Shown here one piece after another: positions 43,241 to 51,592 of a DNA stretch of 64,000 bases. Made by a program: the position numbers and the translations under genes. The stretch's first letter is position 1, and each line of letters starts with the position of its first letter. Origin of the DNA: CALJFL01 sp047633055 (GTDB lineage Bacteria; Pseudomonadota; Gammaproteobacteria; Pseudomonadales; Halieaceae); NCBI GenBank assembly GCA_047633055.1, contig JBLIEI010000006.1, forward strand, positions 18,643-82,642. The letters run 5' to 3'. The notes beneath the pieces are model-generated. The model saw only the letters and a list, made by a program, of their open reading frames with translations. It did not search any database and was not told the origin of the DNA.

Positions 43241-44014
43241 TCATCTCAATAGAGCTCTTATGTACACCAAACACCACGGAATTGTGAATCCCCGTAGACC
43301 GTTTTGGCGTCTCGCCGAAAGAAATTCTTTAATACATTGTGCTCGGTTGGTATCGGATACCCCGCCAACTCCCTTTCGCGCAATAATGGCGCCGCTTGCG
43401 AAATAAAGTAAATCCTTGTTAACGACGAACTCTCGGATTATGAGCTCATAGTCTCCTGCGATTGCAAAGGCTGGGTCAAAGACACCATGGTCTTCGAAGA
43501 TAGACCGTCGATGGAACATCCCCGTGTGAGGGATGTCCTTAGGCATTCCGTGATTTAACTGCCATTTTACATATGCGCTATTTTTACCCCGAAATCCCAC
43601 ATGCTCCCCCTCATCATCTACTAACTCTATAGGCGAGTATACGAATCGGCTTGGGGTCTTCTCGGCTTTCTCAAGCTCGGGCTTCATTAGATCCAATACA
43701 TTTTCAGCCGCTAATAAATCATCCGCCCCCAAAAAACAAAGCCACTCGCCACGACTCTGCGCTATTCCTTTATTCCATGCGTCATAAATCCCTGTATCTG
43801 GCTCGGAGGACCACCAGCTCAGCTCTGCGGAATGTTTGCTTAGCAGTTCCACTGTCCTATCGGTCGACCCGCCATCCACGATTATCGTTTCGAAGTTGTC
43901 ATAGGTCTGCGTGCTAATACTGGCTAGGCACTTTTCAATCGAGTGGGCGCAGTTGAGTGTGGAGATGATTATAGAAATATACGGTTTTCTAGTCACGGCA
44001 CCGACTCGTTTCAT
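43241..44014 (-). CDS. family 2 glycosyltransferase (WcaE-like)
   Basis: A 257-residue protein: KPYISIIISTLNCAHSIEKC, FETIIVDGGSTDRTVELLSK, EPDTGIYDAWNKGIAQSRGE and WLCFLGADDLLAAENVLDLM. The EPDxGIYDAMNKGI block is typical of short GT2 enzymes of capsule and O-antigen clusters. The C-terminal GDYELIIREFVVNKD carries the catalytic-base region. Its start overlaps the end of the next minus-strand gene by 26 bases, so they are co-transcribed. Confidence 0.85.
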   Translation of the reverse strand: MKRVGAVTRKPYISIIISTLNCAHSIEKCLASISTQTYDNFETIIVDGGSTDRTVELLSKHSAELSWWSSEPDTGIYDAWNKGIAQSRGEWLCFLGADDLLAAENVLDLMKPELEKAEKTPSRFVYSPIELVDDEGEHVGFRGKNSAYVKWQLNHGMPKDIPHTGMFHRRSIFEDHGVFDPAFAIAGDYELIIREFVVNKDLLYFASGAIIARKGVGGVSDTNRAQCIKEFLSARRQNGLRGFTIPWCLVYIRALLR

Positions 44015-45113
44015 TATGTTGTGAAGTTAGCTTATCAAAAAGCTGATATAGCTTTAATAGCATTCTTTCTGACGTTTCTGGAGCGGCTTTCTCAATACCC
44101 GCGTTAGAAAGTGTATGGCGATTTTTCGGATCAGAAAGGAGCTGGTCTATTTTGCTTTTCAGTTCGGCTATATCGCCAGTAGGGTACATTACTTGGCCCA
44201 CATCGGCGCATTGATCGGAGGACAGCACCGGAATTCCAGCCGACATTCCCTCCAGCGTTACCAGACCAAAGGCCTCATACAGTGACGGCACGACCAGAAT
44301 GTCGTGGTGATGGTAAATAGAGCTAAGTTCAGTCTGATCGACCTTCGTCATTAGTGACACTCTGTGCTCGATACCCAGATCTACGAGGCGTTGTTTTACC
44401 TTTGCGGCAAGTGGCCCATCGCCGACAACTGTAAGACTCAGTTCGGGGTATTTGATTGAAAGCGTGGCAAAAGCTTCAATGAGATCAAGTATCCCTTTAC
44501 GGGCATCCAAACGGCCAACATACAACAATTTCTGTGTCTTATATTGGCGGTGCTGGTTGGCTGGAAACCGCTCAGGGTCGATTCCGTTTCCGACCACTAC
44601 ACACTTGTCCTCAAGATGGGAAAAATTTGCTACTGAGGCTGCCATTCTCTCCGTGAGAGCCACTATCTGTTCGGCCGACCTTGCCATGTGCGAGTCCCAC
44701 GGTGCATATAAAAAGTTTAGCACAGCTGAAAGATAGGCCCCGGATCCCCAGCAACCAATTGCTTCACCACGCCTCAACGTATGAAAGTGATGCACATGAG
44801 GTATGTCGTGTCTTACTGGCACCGGGCGCAATGAATAGATCAAATCAACCTTGCTACTCTTGATTTTTGCGGCGGCTGCAATGTAGAAACTGGGTACCCG
44901 CGTTAGAAATGTAGATCCCAGAACTTTGACCCGATGAACAGAAAAGGCTTCGTTCGCGTCAAACGCACTACATTCTGGCGTTGCGGGTGCTATTACCTCG
45001 AGATCGATGCCAAGTTCGGCCAGTCCGCGTGCAACCTGAATTGCCATCAGGCCCTCTCCACCTCGAGCGCAGGGGGGGAAGTCCAGAGAAGCCATCAACA
45101 CTTTCATCGCCAC
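43989..45113 (-). CDS. family 4 glycosyltransferase
   Basis: A 374-residue GT-B enzyme. The N-terminal domain starts MKVLMASLDFPPCARGGEGL; the C-terminal donor domain has KLLYVGRLDARKGILDLIEA, LSLTVVGDGPLAAKVKQRL, and the E-x7-E element in PSLYEAFGLVTLEGMSAGIP. It is a retaining, nucleotide-sugar-dependent enzyme of the inner-membrane cytoplasmic face. In-frame Met codons at the first and third positions leave the start uncertain by two residues. It lies between a GT2 and another GT4 gene on the minus strand. Confidence 0.87.
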   Translation of the reverse strand: MAMKVLMASLDFPPCARGGEGLMAIQVARGLAELGIDLEVIAPATPECSAFDANEAFSVHRVKVLGSTFLTRVPSFYIAAAAKIKSSKVDLIYSLRPVPVRHDIPHVHHFHTLRRGEAIGCWGSGAYLSAVLNFLYAPWDSHMARSAEQIVALTERMAASVANFSHLEDKCVVVGNGIDPERFPANQHRQYKTQKLLYVGRLDARKGILDLIEAFATLSIKYPELSLTVVGDGPLAAKVKQRLVDLGIEHRVSLMTKVDQTELSSIYHHHDILVVPSLYEAFGLVTLEGMSAGIPVLSSDQCADVGQVMYPTGDIAELKSKIDQLLSDPKNRHTLSNAGIEKAAPETSERMLLKLYQLFDKLTSQHNETSRCRD

Positions 45114-45164
45114 TTAGTCGAGCCGCCTTGCCATAAGCATTGCCATGGTGAATTCTCCATGCGG

Positions 45165-46280
45165 TTAAAGCGTATTACTGAGCGCTTGTTTCAGCGTTTG
45201 CGCATACTGGTCTTCAAAAAACCGATGTGACCATTGGATTAACTCGGACGCTGTGGAGCTTGGTGAGGACAGTTCTGTCTCAACCGCTTGGAGGAAGTTG
45301 GGGTAGTTTTCGGCCTGCACAAGCAGACCGGTATTTAGCACTGCATCAGAGACGCCTCCGCAGTTAAACGCCACAGTCGCAGTGCCATAGCTGGCGGCCT
45401 CAACAGCCACCATACCAAAACCTTCAACATCTCCAGGCTCTTCGATCAGCGGCATGATATGCACTCGCGCGAGTTGCATATATGAGGCCATCTCTTCGTC
45501 GCTTACCTGACCAACCAATTGAACGTTTTGTTCCAGTTCTTGTGCGCCAAGTAAGCCCCGAACTTTATCCAGGTAACTGCGGTCAATGCCACCCGCCTGG
45601 CCTATGGGCAGGTCTCCAACGATAATCAGCTTCAGCCCGGAGCTTTTTAGCCACCCGCCACAGTTTTCAAGGAAGGGGAGAAGCCCTTTTCTCGGCACGA
45701 TCCTCCCAGCATAAAGTAGGTAGTCACCGAGGCTGTTCTTCAGGTTGCGCCGGTGAGGGCTGTCCGGCAAAGGAGTGGGCCTCCGGATACAGGGATAATT
45801 GATGAAAATTACTTGTTCCGATATTCCCGCTTCGACAGCCAGTTTCTCGGTATTTCTGGAATTCACGCTAATCGCATCCATGCGTTTGCAGAACGGCCAC
45901 ATGAACAGACGATAGATGCGGGAATATGAAACGATATCTCGCCCGTGGAGAAACAGGAAAGACTTTCCTGCTGCCAGCCTTGCGCAGAGCCAGATCATAG
46001 GCGCCATCACGCCATTGGAGCCAATTGCTGCTATCGGGCGGTGACGCAAAACCAATAGCGGAGTGATGAGCAGGCCGAGCAGCAGAAACAGTGCCGGGTG
46101 TTGTGGCAGTTGATAGCAAAACGATACGTTGGGAGCAAATTTCAGGCATCCATTGGGGCCGACCAGTGTCACCTTGTAGTCCTGAGCCAGTATGTCTAGC
46201 GTGGCAGCCATCATATTCTCGATGCCGCCTATCAAGGGTGGATAATTGCGCGCTATGAGAATGACGCTAGGTTTATTCAT
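45165..46280 (-). CDS. family 4 glycosyltransferase
   Basis: A 371-residue GT-B enzyme: VILIARNYPPLIGGIENMMA at the start, a hydrophobic stretch (LFLLLGLLITPLLVL, ~80-95) that may contact the membrane, then YLLYAGRIVPRKGLLPFLEN, LKLIIVGDLPIGQAGG and the donor-site IEEPGDVEGFGMVAVEAASY. The EGFGMVAVEAA pattern is the GT4 E-x7-E motif. It starts 30 bases after dxs on the same strand, so read-through from dxs is possible, an odd pairing of isoprenoid and glycan genes. Confidence 0.87.
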   Translation of the reverse strand: MNKPSVILIARNYPPLIGGIENMMAATLDILAQDYKVTLVGPNGCLKFAPNVSFCYQLPQHPALFLLLGLLITPLLVLRHRPIAAIGSNGVMAPMIWLCARLAAGKSFLFLHGRDIVSYSRIYRLFMWPFCKRMDAISVNSRNTEKLAVEAGISEQVIFINYPCIRRPTPLPDSPHRRNLKNSLGDYLLYAGRIVPRKGLLPFLENCGGWLKSSGLKLIIVGDLPIGQAGGIDRSYLDKVRGLLGAQELEQNVQLVGQVSDEEMASYMQLARVHIMPLIEEPGDVEGFGMVAVEAASYGTATVAFNCGGVSDAVLNTGLLVQAENYPNFLQAVETELSSPSSTASELIQWSHRFFEDQYAQTLKQALSNTL

Positions 46281-46310
46281 GTCTGGGAAAGGGCGAGCCC
46301 GGTTCTGTGA

Positions 46311-48233
46311 CTATCCCGCGCCAAGTTCCGCCTTTTGTTGCACTTGCGGAAACCTGGATTGAACCGCAGCAATGATGCTGTTCGCGTTTATACCGGTCCA
46401 TTGGAGCTGATCTGCTTGGGGACCATGCTCTATAAATTTATCGGGTATACCGAGGGTCATCACTCTGATTGCCAAGGCTTTGGCGGACAAGGTTTCCATA
46501 ACTGCAGACCCCGCGCCAGATGCCACGGATCCATCTTCTACGGTTACCAATAAGTCATGCGATTCCGCAATGGACTCCAGAAGCGCTTCATCGAGAGGCT
46601 TAACCCAGCGCATATCCACTAACGTCGCTCCCAACGTCTCCGCAGCTTCCCGAGCTTCGGCCAATTGGGCCCCAAAATTTAATATTGCGATCGTTGTACC
46701 GTTTAACAGTTGCACCGCTCTGCCAATTTCCAGACGCAACATTGTAGCGTTCACCTCAACCCCTGGCCCAGTCCCCCTGGGATACCGAATCGCTGCCGGC
46801 CCGTCATACTGATACGCTGTATACAACATCTGCCGACATTCATTTTCATCAGAAGGGGCCCCAATCACCATATTCGGGATACACCTCAAATAGCTGAGAT
46901 CAAAAACTCCATGGTGGGTAGGCCCGTCCTGCCCGACCAGCCCCGCTCTATCGATGGCAAAGGTCACATCAAGATTTTGCAGGGCGATATCGTGAATTAG
47001 CTGGTCGTAGCCTCTTTGCAAAAAAGTGGAGTAAATGGCCACTACTGGCTTCACCCCGTCGCAGGCCATCCCCGCTGCCAGGGTAAGTGCGTGTTGCTCA
47101 GCGATAGCCACGTCGTAGTATCGTTCGGGGAACCGCTCGGCAAACTCAACCATGCCCGACCCCTCGCACATAGCAGGGGTAATCCCAATCAGGCGCTCGT
47201 CCTGCTCTGCCATATCGCAAAGCCACTGCCCAAACACATCCTGGTATTTAGGCGGCGTTGGTTTCACGGGAAGATCTGTAGGTTGGGGCCCTTTGGGTTT
47301 GGCTTCAATCTTGTTAATTGCGTGATAGCCCACCGGATCGGCTTCAGCCGGAGCAAAGCCTTTACCCTTCATGGTGCGAATATGCAGAAGTTGAGGCCCT
47401 TCAAGGTCTTTCATGTTTTCCAGAGTCTGGATTAACCCTGGCAGATCGTGGCCATCCAGCGGGCCAATATAGTTAAATCCCATTTCCTCAAACAGAGTCC
47501 CGGGGGCGACCATTCCCTTCATATGCTCTTCAGTGCGCTTGGCCAGCTCCCAGGCAGGCTTCATTTTCTCAAGCACCCGCTTGGAGCCCTCACGCATTGC
47601 AATATAGGTTTTACTGGCCCAAATTTTAGCAAAGTAGGTCGCCAGACCGCCTTTGTTATGACCAATCGACATCTGATTGTCGTTCAGTATTACCAGCATA
47701 TTCGGACGCTCATGGCCTGCGTGCGCGAGTGCCTCAAAGGCCATGCCAGCGGTCATGGCGCCATCGCCGATCACTGCGATGACTTTGCGTTGGATTCCCT
47801 GGTGTTTGGCCGCCAGTGCCATACCCATTGCGGCTGAAATGCTCGTGGAGGAGTGGCCGACACCAAAAGTGTCGAACTCGCTCTCACTGCGATTGGGGAA
47901 ACCCGAGAGTCCGCCTGCCTGGCGCATAGTGTGCATTTGTTGCATGCGGCCGGTCAGGATTTTGTGGGGGTAGGTCTGGTGACCTACATCCCATACGATC
48001 CGGTCAAAGGGTGTGTTGTAGATATGGTGAAGAGCAATAGTGAGCTCGACAACGCCAAGCCCAGCGCCAAAATGACCGCCAGTCTGGCCCACGCTGTAAA
48101 GCAGAAAGGCTCTCAGTTCATCACACAGGGTCATCAGTTGATCTTTTGAGAGGTCACGTAACGTCGACATACGGTGGTCCACCGCGTCGAGCAGCGGTGT
48201 GATTGGCTTCAGTGTTGGAATCTCGGATAACAT
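46311..48233 (-). CDS. dxs: 1-deoxy-D-xylulose-5-phosphate synthase
   Basis: Dxs condenses pyruvate and glyceraldehyde-3-phosphate using thiamine diphosphate, the first step of the MEP isoprenoid pathway. The 640-residue protein has DVGHQTYPHKILTGR, the ThDP motif VIGDGAMTAGMAFEAL with LNDNQMSIGHNKGGL, the catalytic DVAIAEQHALTLAAGMA, and FAIDRAGLVGQDGPTHHGVFD. In most gammaproteobacteria it directly follows xseB-ispA; here it is over 16 kb away across the glycan island. Confidence 0.96.
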   Translation of the reverse strand: MLSEIPTLKPITPLLDAVDHRMSTLRDLSKDQLMTLCDELRAFLLYSVGQTGGHFGAGLGVVELTIALHHIYNTPFDRIVWDVGHQTYPHKILTGRMQQMHTMRQAGGLSGFPNRSESEFDTFGVGHSSTSISAAMGMALAAKHQGIQRKVIAVIGDGAMTAGMAFEALAHAGHERPNMLVILNDNQMSIGHNKGGLATYFAKIWASKTYIAMREGSKRVLEKMKPAWELAKRTEEHMKGMVAPGTLFEEMGFNYIGPLDGHDLPGLIQTLENMKDLEGPQLLHIRTMKGKGFAPAEADPVGYHAINKIEAKPKGPQPTDLPVKPTPPKYQDVFGQWLCDMAEQDERLIGITPAMCEGSGMVEFAERFPERYYDVAIAEQHALTLAAGMACDGVKPVVAIYSTFLQRGYDQLIHDIALQNLDVTFAIDRAGLVGQDGPTHHGVFDLSYLRCIPNMVIGAPSDENECRQMLYTAYQYDGPAAIRYPRGTGPGVEVNATMLRLEIGRAVQLLNGTTIAILNFGAQLAEAREAAETLGATLVDMRWVKPLDEALLESIAESHDLLVTVEDGSVASGAGSAVMETLSAKALAIRVMTLGIPDKFIEHGPQADQLQWTGINANSIIAAVQSRFPQVQQKAELGAG

Positions 48234-48281
48234 CAGAGCAATTCTAGCCTATTCACGGCCAGATGTGTTGCGCGATTATGC

Positions 48282-49016
48282 TCAGATGTTATTGGTGTCG
48301 CTGGGGGTCGGGGCATCCATGGCGGACCTAAGTAGTAGTGACAGTCGCACGTATCCTTCGTTGTTCAGATTGACGCCATCATTTCGAAAGTAGCGGGGGT
48401 TGGGTCCTCCAGAGTTTGTACCCAGGAGAGCATTGGCATCCAGGTAGGAGATTCTTGGCTGCTGCATGGCCCAGGCAGCAAGGTTCTTGGATATTTCGTC
48501 CATTTTAGCGTAATCCGCTTTGTACAATGGCGTTTTCAAGGGCGAAATCAAGTAGAGATGCTGGGTTACGGCGTGGGCCTGATCCAGTTTTGCGAGTTCT
48601 TTTACGCCACGCACAAAGTCCTCGGAGAGCTTATTGTCTCGCAGGTGAAACTCGCTGTTGCTGGGCAAAAATACCAGCGACTCCGGGCGGTAGAACCCGA
48701 TGAGCCTGTCATAGTTGTACACAATGTCGTTAACCGTCGCATCACCGAGGCCTCGCATCAGCACCTCTTGGGAGTCTAGAGTATCTTCCAGTCCTCGCCA
48801 GAGCTTGACTCTGCGTCCGCCCACGACCAAAACCGGGTTCTGCGGTATGTGACTAGCGCGGTCAGTTTTTCCGAACGCCTCGAGTTCATCGGCCCAGGCT
48901 TCTGGGGATGAGTCCATTACTGCTAACGTCTCTCTGGACACCAGGTAAGTCAGGTGTACGACGGGTATTAGCAGCAATATGGTGCAAATGCTTCGAATGG
49001 TGGTCCAGGAATACAT
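48282..49016 (-). CDS. SGNH/GDSL hydrolase-like protein lacking catalytic residues
   Basis: With the ATG at 49016 the 244-residue protein starts with a signal anchor (SICTILLLIPVVHLTYLVSR), placing the rest in the periplasm. The domain follows the SGNH order, but the blocks are altered. The Gly-x-Ser block (usually GSSSIRLW) reads GGRRVKLW, so the nucleophile Ser is gone. Block II is kept as MRGLGDATVNDIVYNYDRL, block III (usually G-x-N-D) reads LPSNSEF, and block V (usually D-G-x-H-L-N) reads NDGVNLNNEGY, with Asn for the catalytic His. It is probably a non-catalytic carbohydrate-binding or scaffold protein. It is divergent from the diguanylate cyclase. Confidence 0.65.
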   Translation of the reverse strand: MYSWTTIRSICTILLLIPVVHLTYLVSRETLAVMDSSPEAWADELEAFGKTDRASHIPQNPVLVVGGRRVKLWRGLEDTLDSQEVLMRGLGDATVNDIVYNYDRLIGFYRPESLVFLPSNSEFHLRDNKLSEDFVRGVKELAKLDQAHAVTQHLYLISPLKTPLYKADYAKMDEISKNLAAWAMQQPRISYLDANALLGTNSGGPNPRYFRNDGVNLNNEGYVRLSLLLRSAMDAPTPSDTNNI

Positions 49017-49156
49017 TGGTTGCCCCAAAGTAAGATTCACTGATTTTGGCCGATTTGAACGATGGTGGCAATCCGTTGCTATTGCAGGGTGTGACGGGGT
49101 TCGCACCTTTGGCAGCTGGACTTACCCCAAAACAGCCATCGGTGTACGATTACGTC

Positions 49157-50389
49157 ATGATCTACCAACAACATATTCCCCGCGAAGAGCTGTTTGCAGC
49201 CCAGTTGGAGCTGCTGATGCAGCACGGGCGAGTGGCGACTATCGGCGCCAACATGGTTGGTGTGCTGGCCACAGTGGCCCTGTTTTGGTCGTTTGTCGAT
49301 TTCGTCTACCTGCTACTTTGGGCCTGTGGCGTCTTGATTATGCTGTTGTCGCGCTCGCTCTACATGAGTAATGCGTTGGTGGAACGGCGTTTCCAAAGTC
49401 ACCCTAAACAGGTTTATTGGAACTTGATAATAGGATCCGGGATCACTGGTCTGGTGTGGTCCAGCGCTTTTATTTATTGGGCTGATAAGGTGCCGATTGA
49501 ATCTCAGTACACGTTTGTGATGCTGGTAGTCATTATCACGGCGATTTCAGTGGGTGTGACTGTCGTGGTTCGAGAATATTTTCTGACCTACATGTTTACT
49601 GCCTTGTGGCCGATTTCGTGGTGGTGCCTTGTTCATTACTGGCAGGAGCCGTTCAACCTCCTTGTTGGTCTCGTGCTCCTGGGAGTTTGCAGTCTACTAG
49701 TGGCAGTCAGTAACTGGATCTACCAGTCTTTTCACGCCATGATTTCTTTGAATTGGGAGCGTGAGGCGATTTCCAAAGAGTTGGGTGAACTGACCGGGTC
49801 ATTGCGTGATCGCAACCGGCAACTCCAGGAGGCCCGTCAGCAACTGACTGATTTGGCGAGTATGGATGAACTGACTGGATTGGGAAATCGAAGGCTGATC
49901 AACAACGTCCTGCAGGTAGAAGTCAACAGAGCGCGTCGAGCTGGCAGCGAGCTGTCGCTGATTATGCTGGACGTAGACCAATTTAAAAATTATAACGATA
50001 CTTATGGCCACCCCGCCGGTGATGCAGTGCTGAAAAGGCTGGCCGATCTCATGCAGCGCGCCACTTCGCGAGCGGGTGAAGTCGTAGCACGTTACGGCGG
50101 GGAGGAATTTCTTTTGATCTTACCAGGAGCCTCCGAGCATTCTGCGGTAAGAACCGCCAATCGGCTCAAGGCGTTGATCACTGAAGAGGGTATTCCGCAT
50201 GGAACCTCAAAAGTTGCTGACTATATTACGGTGAGTCAGGGCGTAGTCACTGTCCGCGCCGATGCTGATACCGCACCCGAAGAGCTGATTCAGCAAGTCG
50301 ACGACTGTCTTTACAAGGCCAAGGACGCAGGCCGGAATACGATAGCGATCTGCGGAGGCGCAGGCTTCAATCAAAAGAATCTTCTTTGA
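49157..50389 (+). CDS. membrane diguanylate cyclase (GGDEF)
   Basis: Makes cyclic di-GMP from two GTP. From the ATG at 49157 the protein has 410 residues: five or six membrane helices (~30-190), a coiled-coil linker (LTGSLRDRNRQLQEARQQLT), then a GGDEF domain with DELTGLGNRRL, LDVDQFKNYNDTYGHPAGD and the active-site RYGGEEF. The product-inhibition I-site five residues upstream reads R-A-G-E rather than R-x-x-D, so feedback inhibition may be altered. The frame is open to 49046 but the upstream part overlaps the neighbouring gene's start. Possibly linked functionally with the PilZ protein at 15240-15617. Confidence 0.9.
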   Translation: MIYQQHIPREELFAAQLELLMQHGRVATIGANMVGVLATVALFWSFVDFVYLLLWACGVLIMLLSRSLYMSNALVERRFQSHPKQVYWNLIIGSGITGLVWSSAFIYWADKVPIESQYTFVMLVVIITAISVGVTVVVREYFLTYMFTALWPISWWCLVHYWQEPFNLLVGLVLLGVCSLLVAVSNWIYQSFHAMISLNWEREAISKELGELTGSLRDRNRQLQEARQQLTDLASMDELTGLGNRRLINNVLQVEVNRARRAGSELSLIMLDVDQFKNYNDTYGHPAGDAVLKRLADLMQRATSRAGEVVARYGGEEFLLILPGASEHSAVRTANRLKALITEEGIPHGTSKVADYITVSQGVVTVRADADTAPEELIQQVDDCLYKAKDAGRNTIAICGGAGFNQKNLL

Positions 50390-50771
50390 AACGGTGAATC
50401 TGGCGACGCTGTTTCTTGGTGGGCCGGTGCAAGGGCCGATCAATCATGCCACCGGCGGCTTTGCGGGCAGCTGCTTCCTGCTCTCTACGTTGAATGCTAT
50501 CAGCACTTTCTTGATAAAGCATCTCTGCTTCCGGAGCCCCTCTGCGCTGATTTGACAGCGCTACAACCTCAATGTCTTTCTCATCCCAGCCCTGACGAAT
50601 CCTTAGGCATGCGCCCACTGTAATTTCTTTGGAGACCTTCACCCTTTTGCCGTCCAGCTGAACTTTTCCGCCGTCAATGGCCGCTTTTGCCAGGCTGCGG
50701 GTTTTAAAAAAACGTGCGGCCCACAGCCATTTGTCGATGCGGAGCTTGTTGTCGTTACCGGGGTCACTCAT
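50367..50771 (-). CDS. hslR: ribosome-associated heat shock protein Hsp15
   Basis: Hsp15 binds free 50S subunits carrying stalled nascent chains, through an S4 RNA-binding domain. The 134-residue protein has RIDKWLWAARFFKTRSLAKA and GGKVQLDGKRVKVSKEITVG (S4 domain, ~9-70) and a basic C-terminal helix (RPTKKQRRQIHRF). It overlaps the upstream nucleotidase gene by four bases (ATGA) and overlaps the end of the convergent diguanylate cyclase by 23 bases. hslR next to yrfG is the E. coli arrangement. Confidence 0.93.
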   Translation of the reverse strand: MSDPGNDNKLRIDKWLWAARFFKTRSLAKAAIDGGKVQLDGKRVKVSKEITVGACLRIRQGWDEKDIEVVALSNQRRGAPEAEMLYQESADSIQRREQEAAARKAAGGMIDRPLHRPTKKQRRQIHRFKEDSFD

Positions 50772-51433
50772 GGCACCGCCAGCCCGGGCATTATTTCGTC
50801 AAAGTGATGAATACCTGGAAACCGGGTATCGAGGCGCTTCTGGAGGCTGCTGTCTGGTTGCAGCAACGTCAGCAGATGGGCGATCCCGTATTCACTCGCG
50901 CTATCAAGAACACGCTCGTTATCATCTATCAGCAATGTACGCGCCGGGTTAAAAGGGTGTAGCAATTGCAGTTGATGCCAAAAGTGCTGTTCTTCCTTGG
51001 GAGCGTCCAGGTCGTGAGAAACTACCAGGCGATCAAACCAGCCGGTTATGTCGATCTGGTCCATTTTAATGTCCAGAGTCTTGCGATGCGCGTTGGTCAC
51101 CAGTAATACCTCATGATGACTGGCGTGTAACTGCTTCAAAAACTCTATGGCGAACGGTCTGAGTTTGATCATGTGGCTGAGCTCTCGCTTCAGGGCCGGA
51201 ATGTCGAGCTGTAGCTGGGCCGACCAGTAATCCAGAGAGTACCAGTCAAGGGTACCTTGACTGCCGCCAAAACGAGTGTGGAGAATATCTATCGCTTCTT
51301 GTTTGGCAATGTTCCTGTCCTCTGCATACACCTTGGGCAGGTGTTCCAGCCAGAAATAGTTGTCAAAATGCAGGTCCAGCAGGGTGCCGTCCATATCCAG
51401 GAGCACGGTGTCGATGTCTTTCCAAAGAAGCAC
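50768..51433 (-). CDS. yrfG: GMP/IMP nucleotidase, HAD family
   Basis: A HAD-superfamily 5'-nucleotidase hydrolysing purine monophosphates. The 221-residue protein has motif I VLLDMDGTLLDLHFDNYFW, a cap domain, motif II VTNAHRKTLDIKM, the motif III Lys region and motif IV LLIDDNERVLDSASEYG. GTG at 51433 gives the canonical YrfG start (LLWKDIDTVLLDMDGT). Co-transcribed with hslR by ATGA overlap. The cysQ gene is divergent 160 bases away. Confidence 0.88.
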   Translation of the reverse strand: MLLWKDIDTVLLDMDGTLLDLHFDNYFWLEHLPKVYAEDRNIAKQEAIDILHTRFGGSQGTLDWYSLDYWSAQLQLDIPALKRELSHMIKLRPFAIEFLKQLHASHHEVLLVTNAHRKTLDIKMDQIDITGWFDRLVVSHDLDAPKEEQHFWHQLQLLHPFNPARTLLIDDNERVLDSASEYGIAHLLTLLQPDSSLQKRLDTRFPGIHHFDEIMPGLAVP

Positions 51434-51592
51434 GGCTTTGTATCGCCCTCGGTATTGGTTTGACTCAAATTATGCCCGCTTTTCTGTCTACATGCATGAT
51501 TTGTCGGTTTTTCGTCGTGTAGCTAATAATTTTAGGCGCTGAGTCTAAGGCTTCGGGATGTTACAATCAGGGACGAACTACAGGATAACGAT

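Noticed and set aside
30000..46300. Insertion sequences or transposase fragments expected in a decaying island.
   Set aside because: I found no transposase motif, terminal inverted repeats or target-site duplications on either strand.
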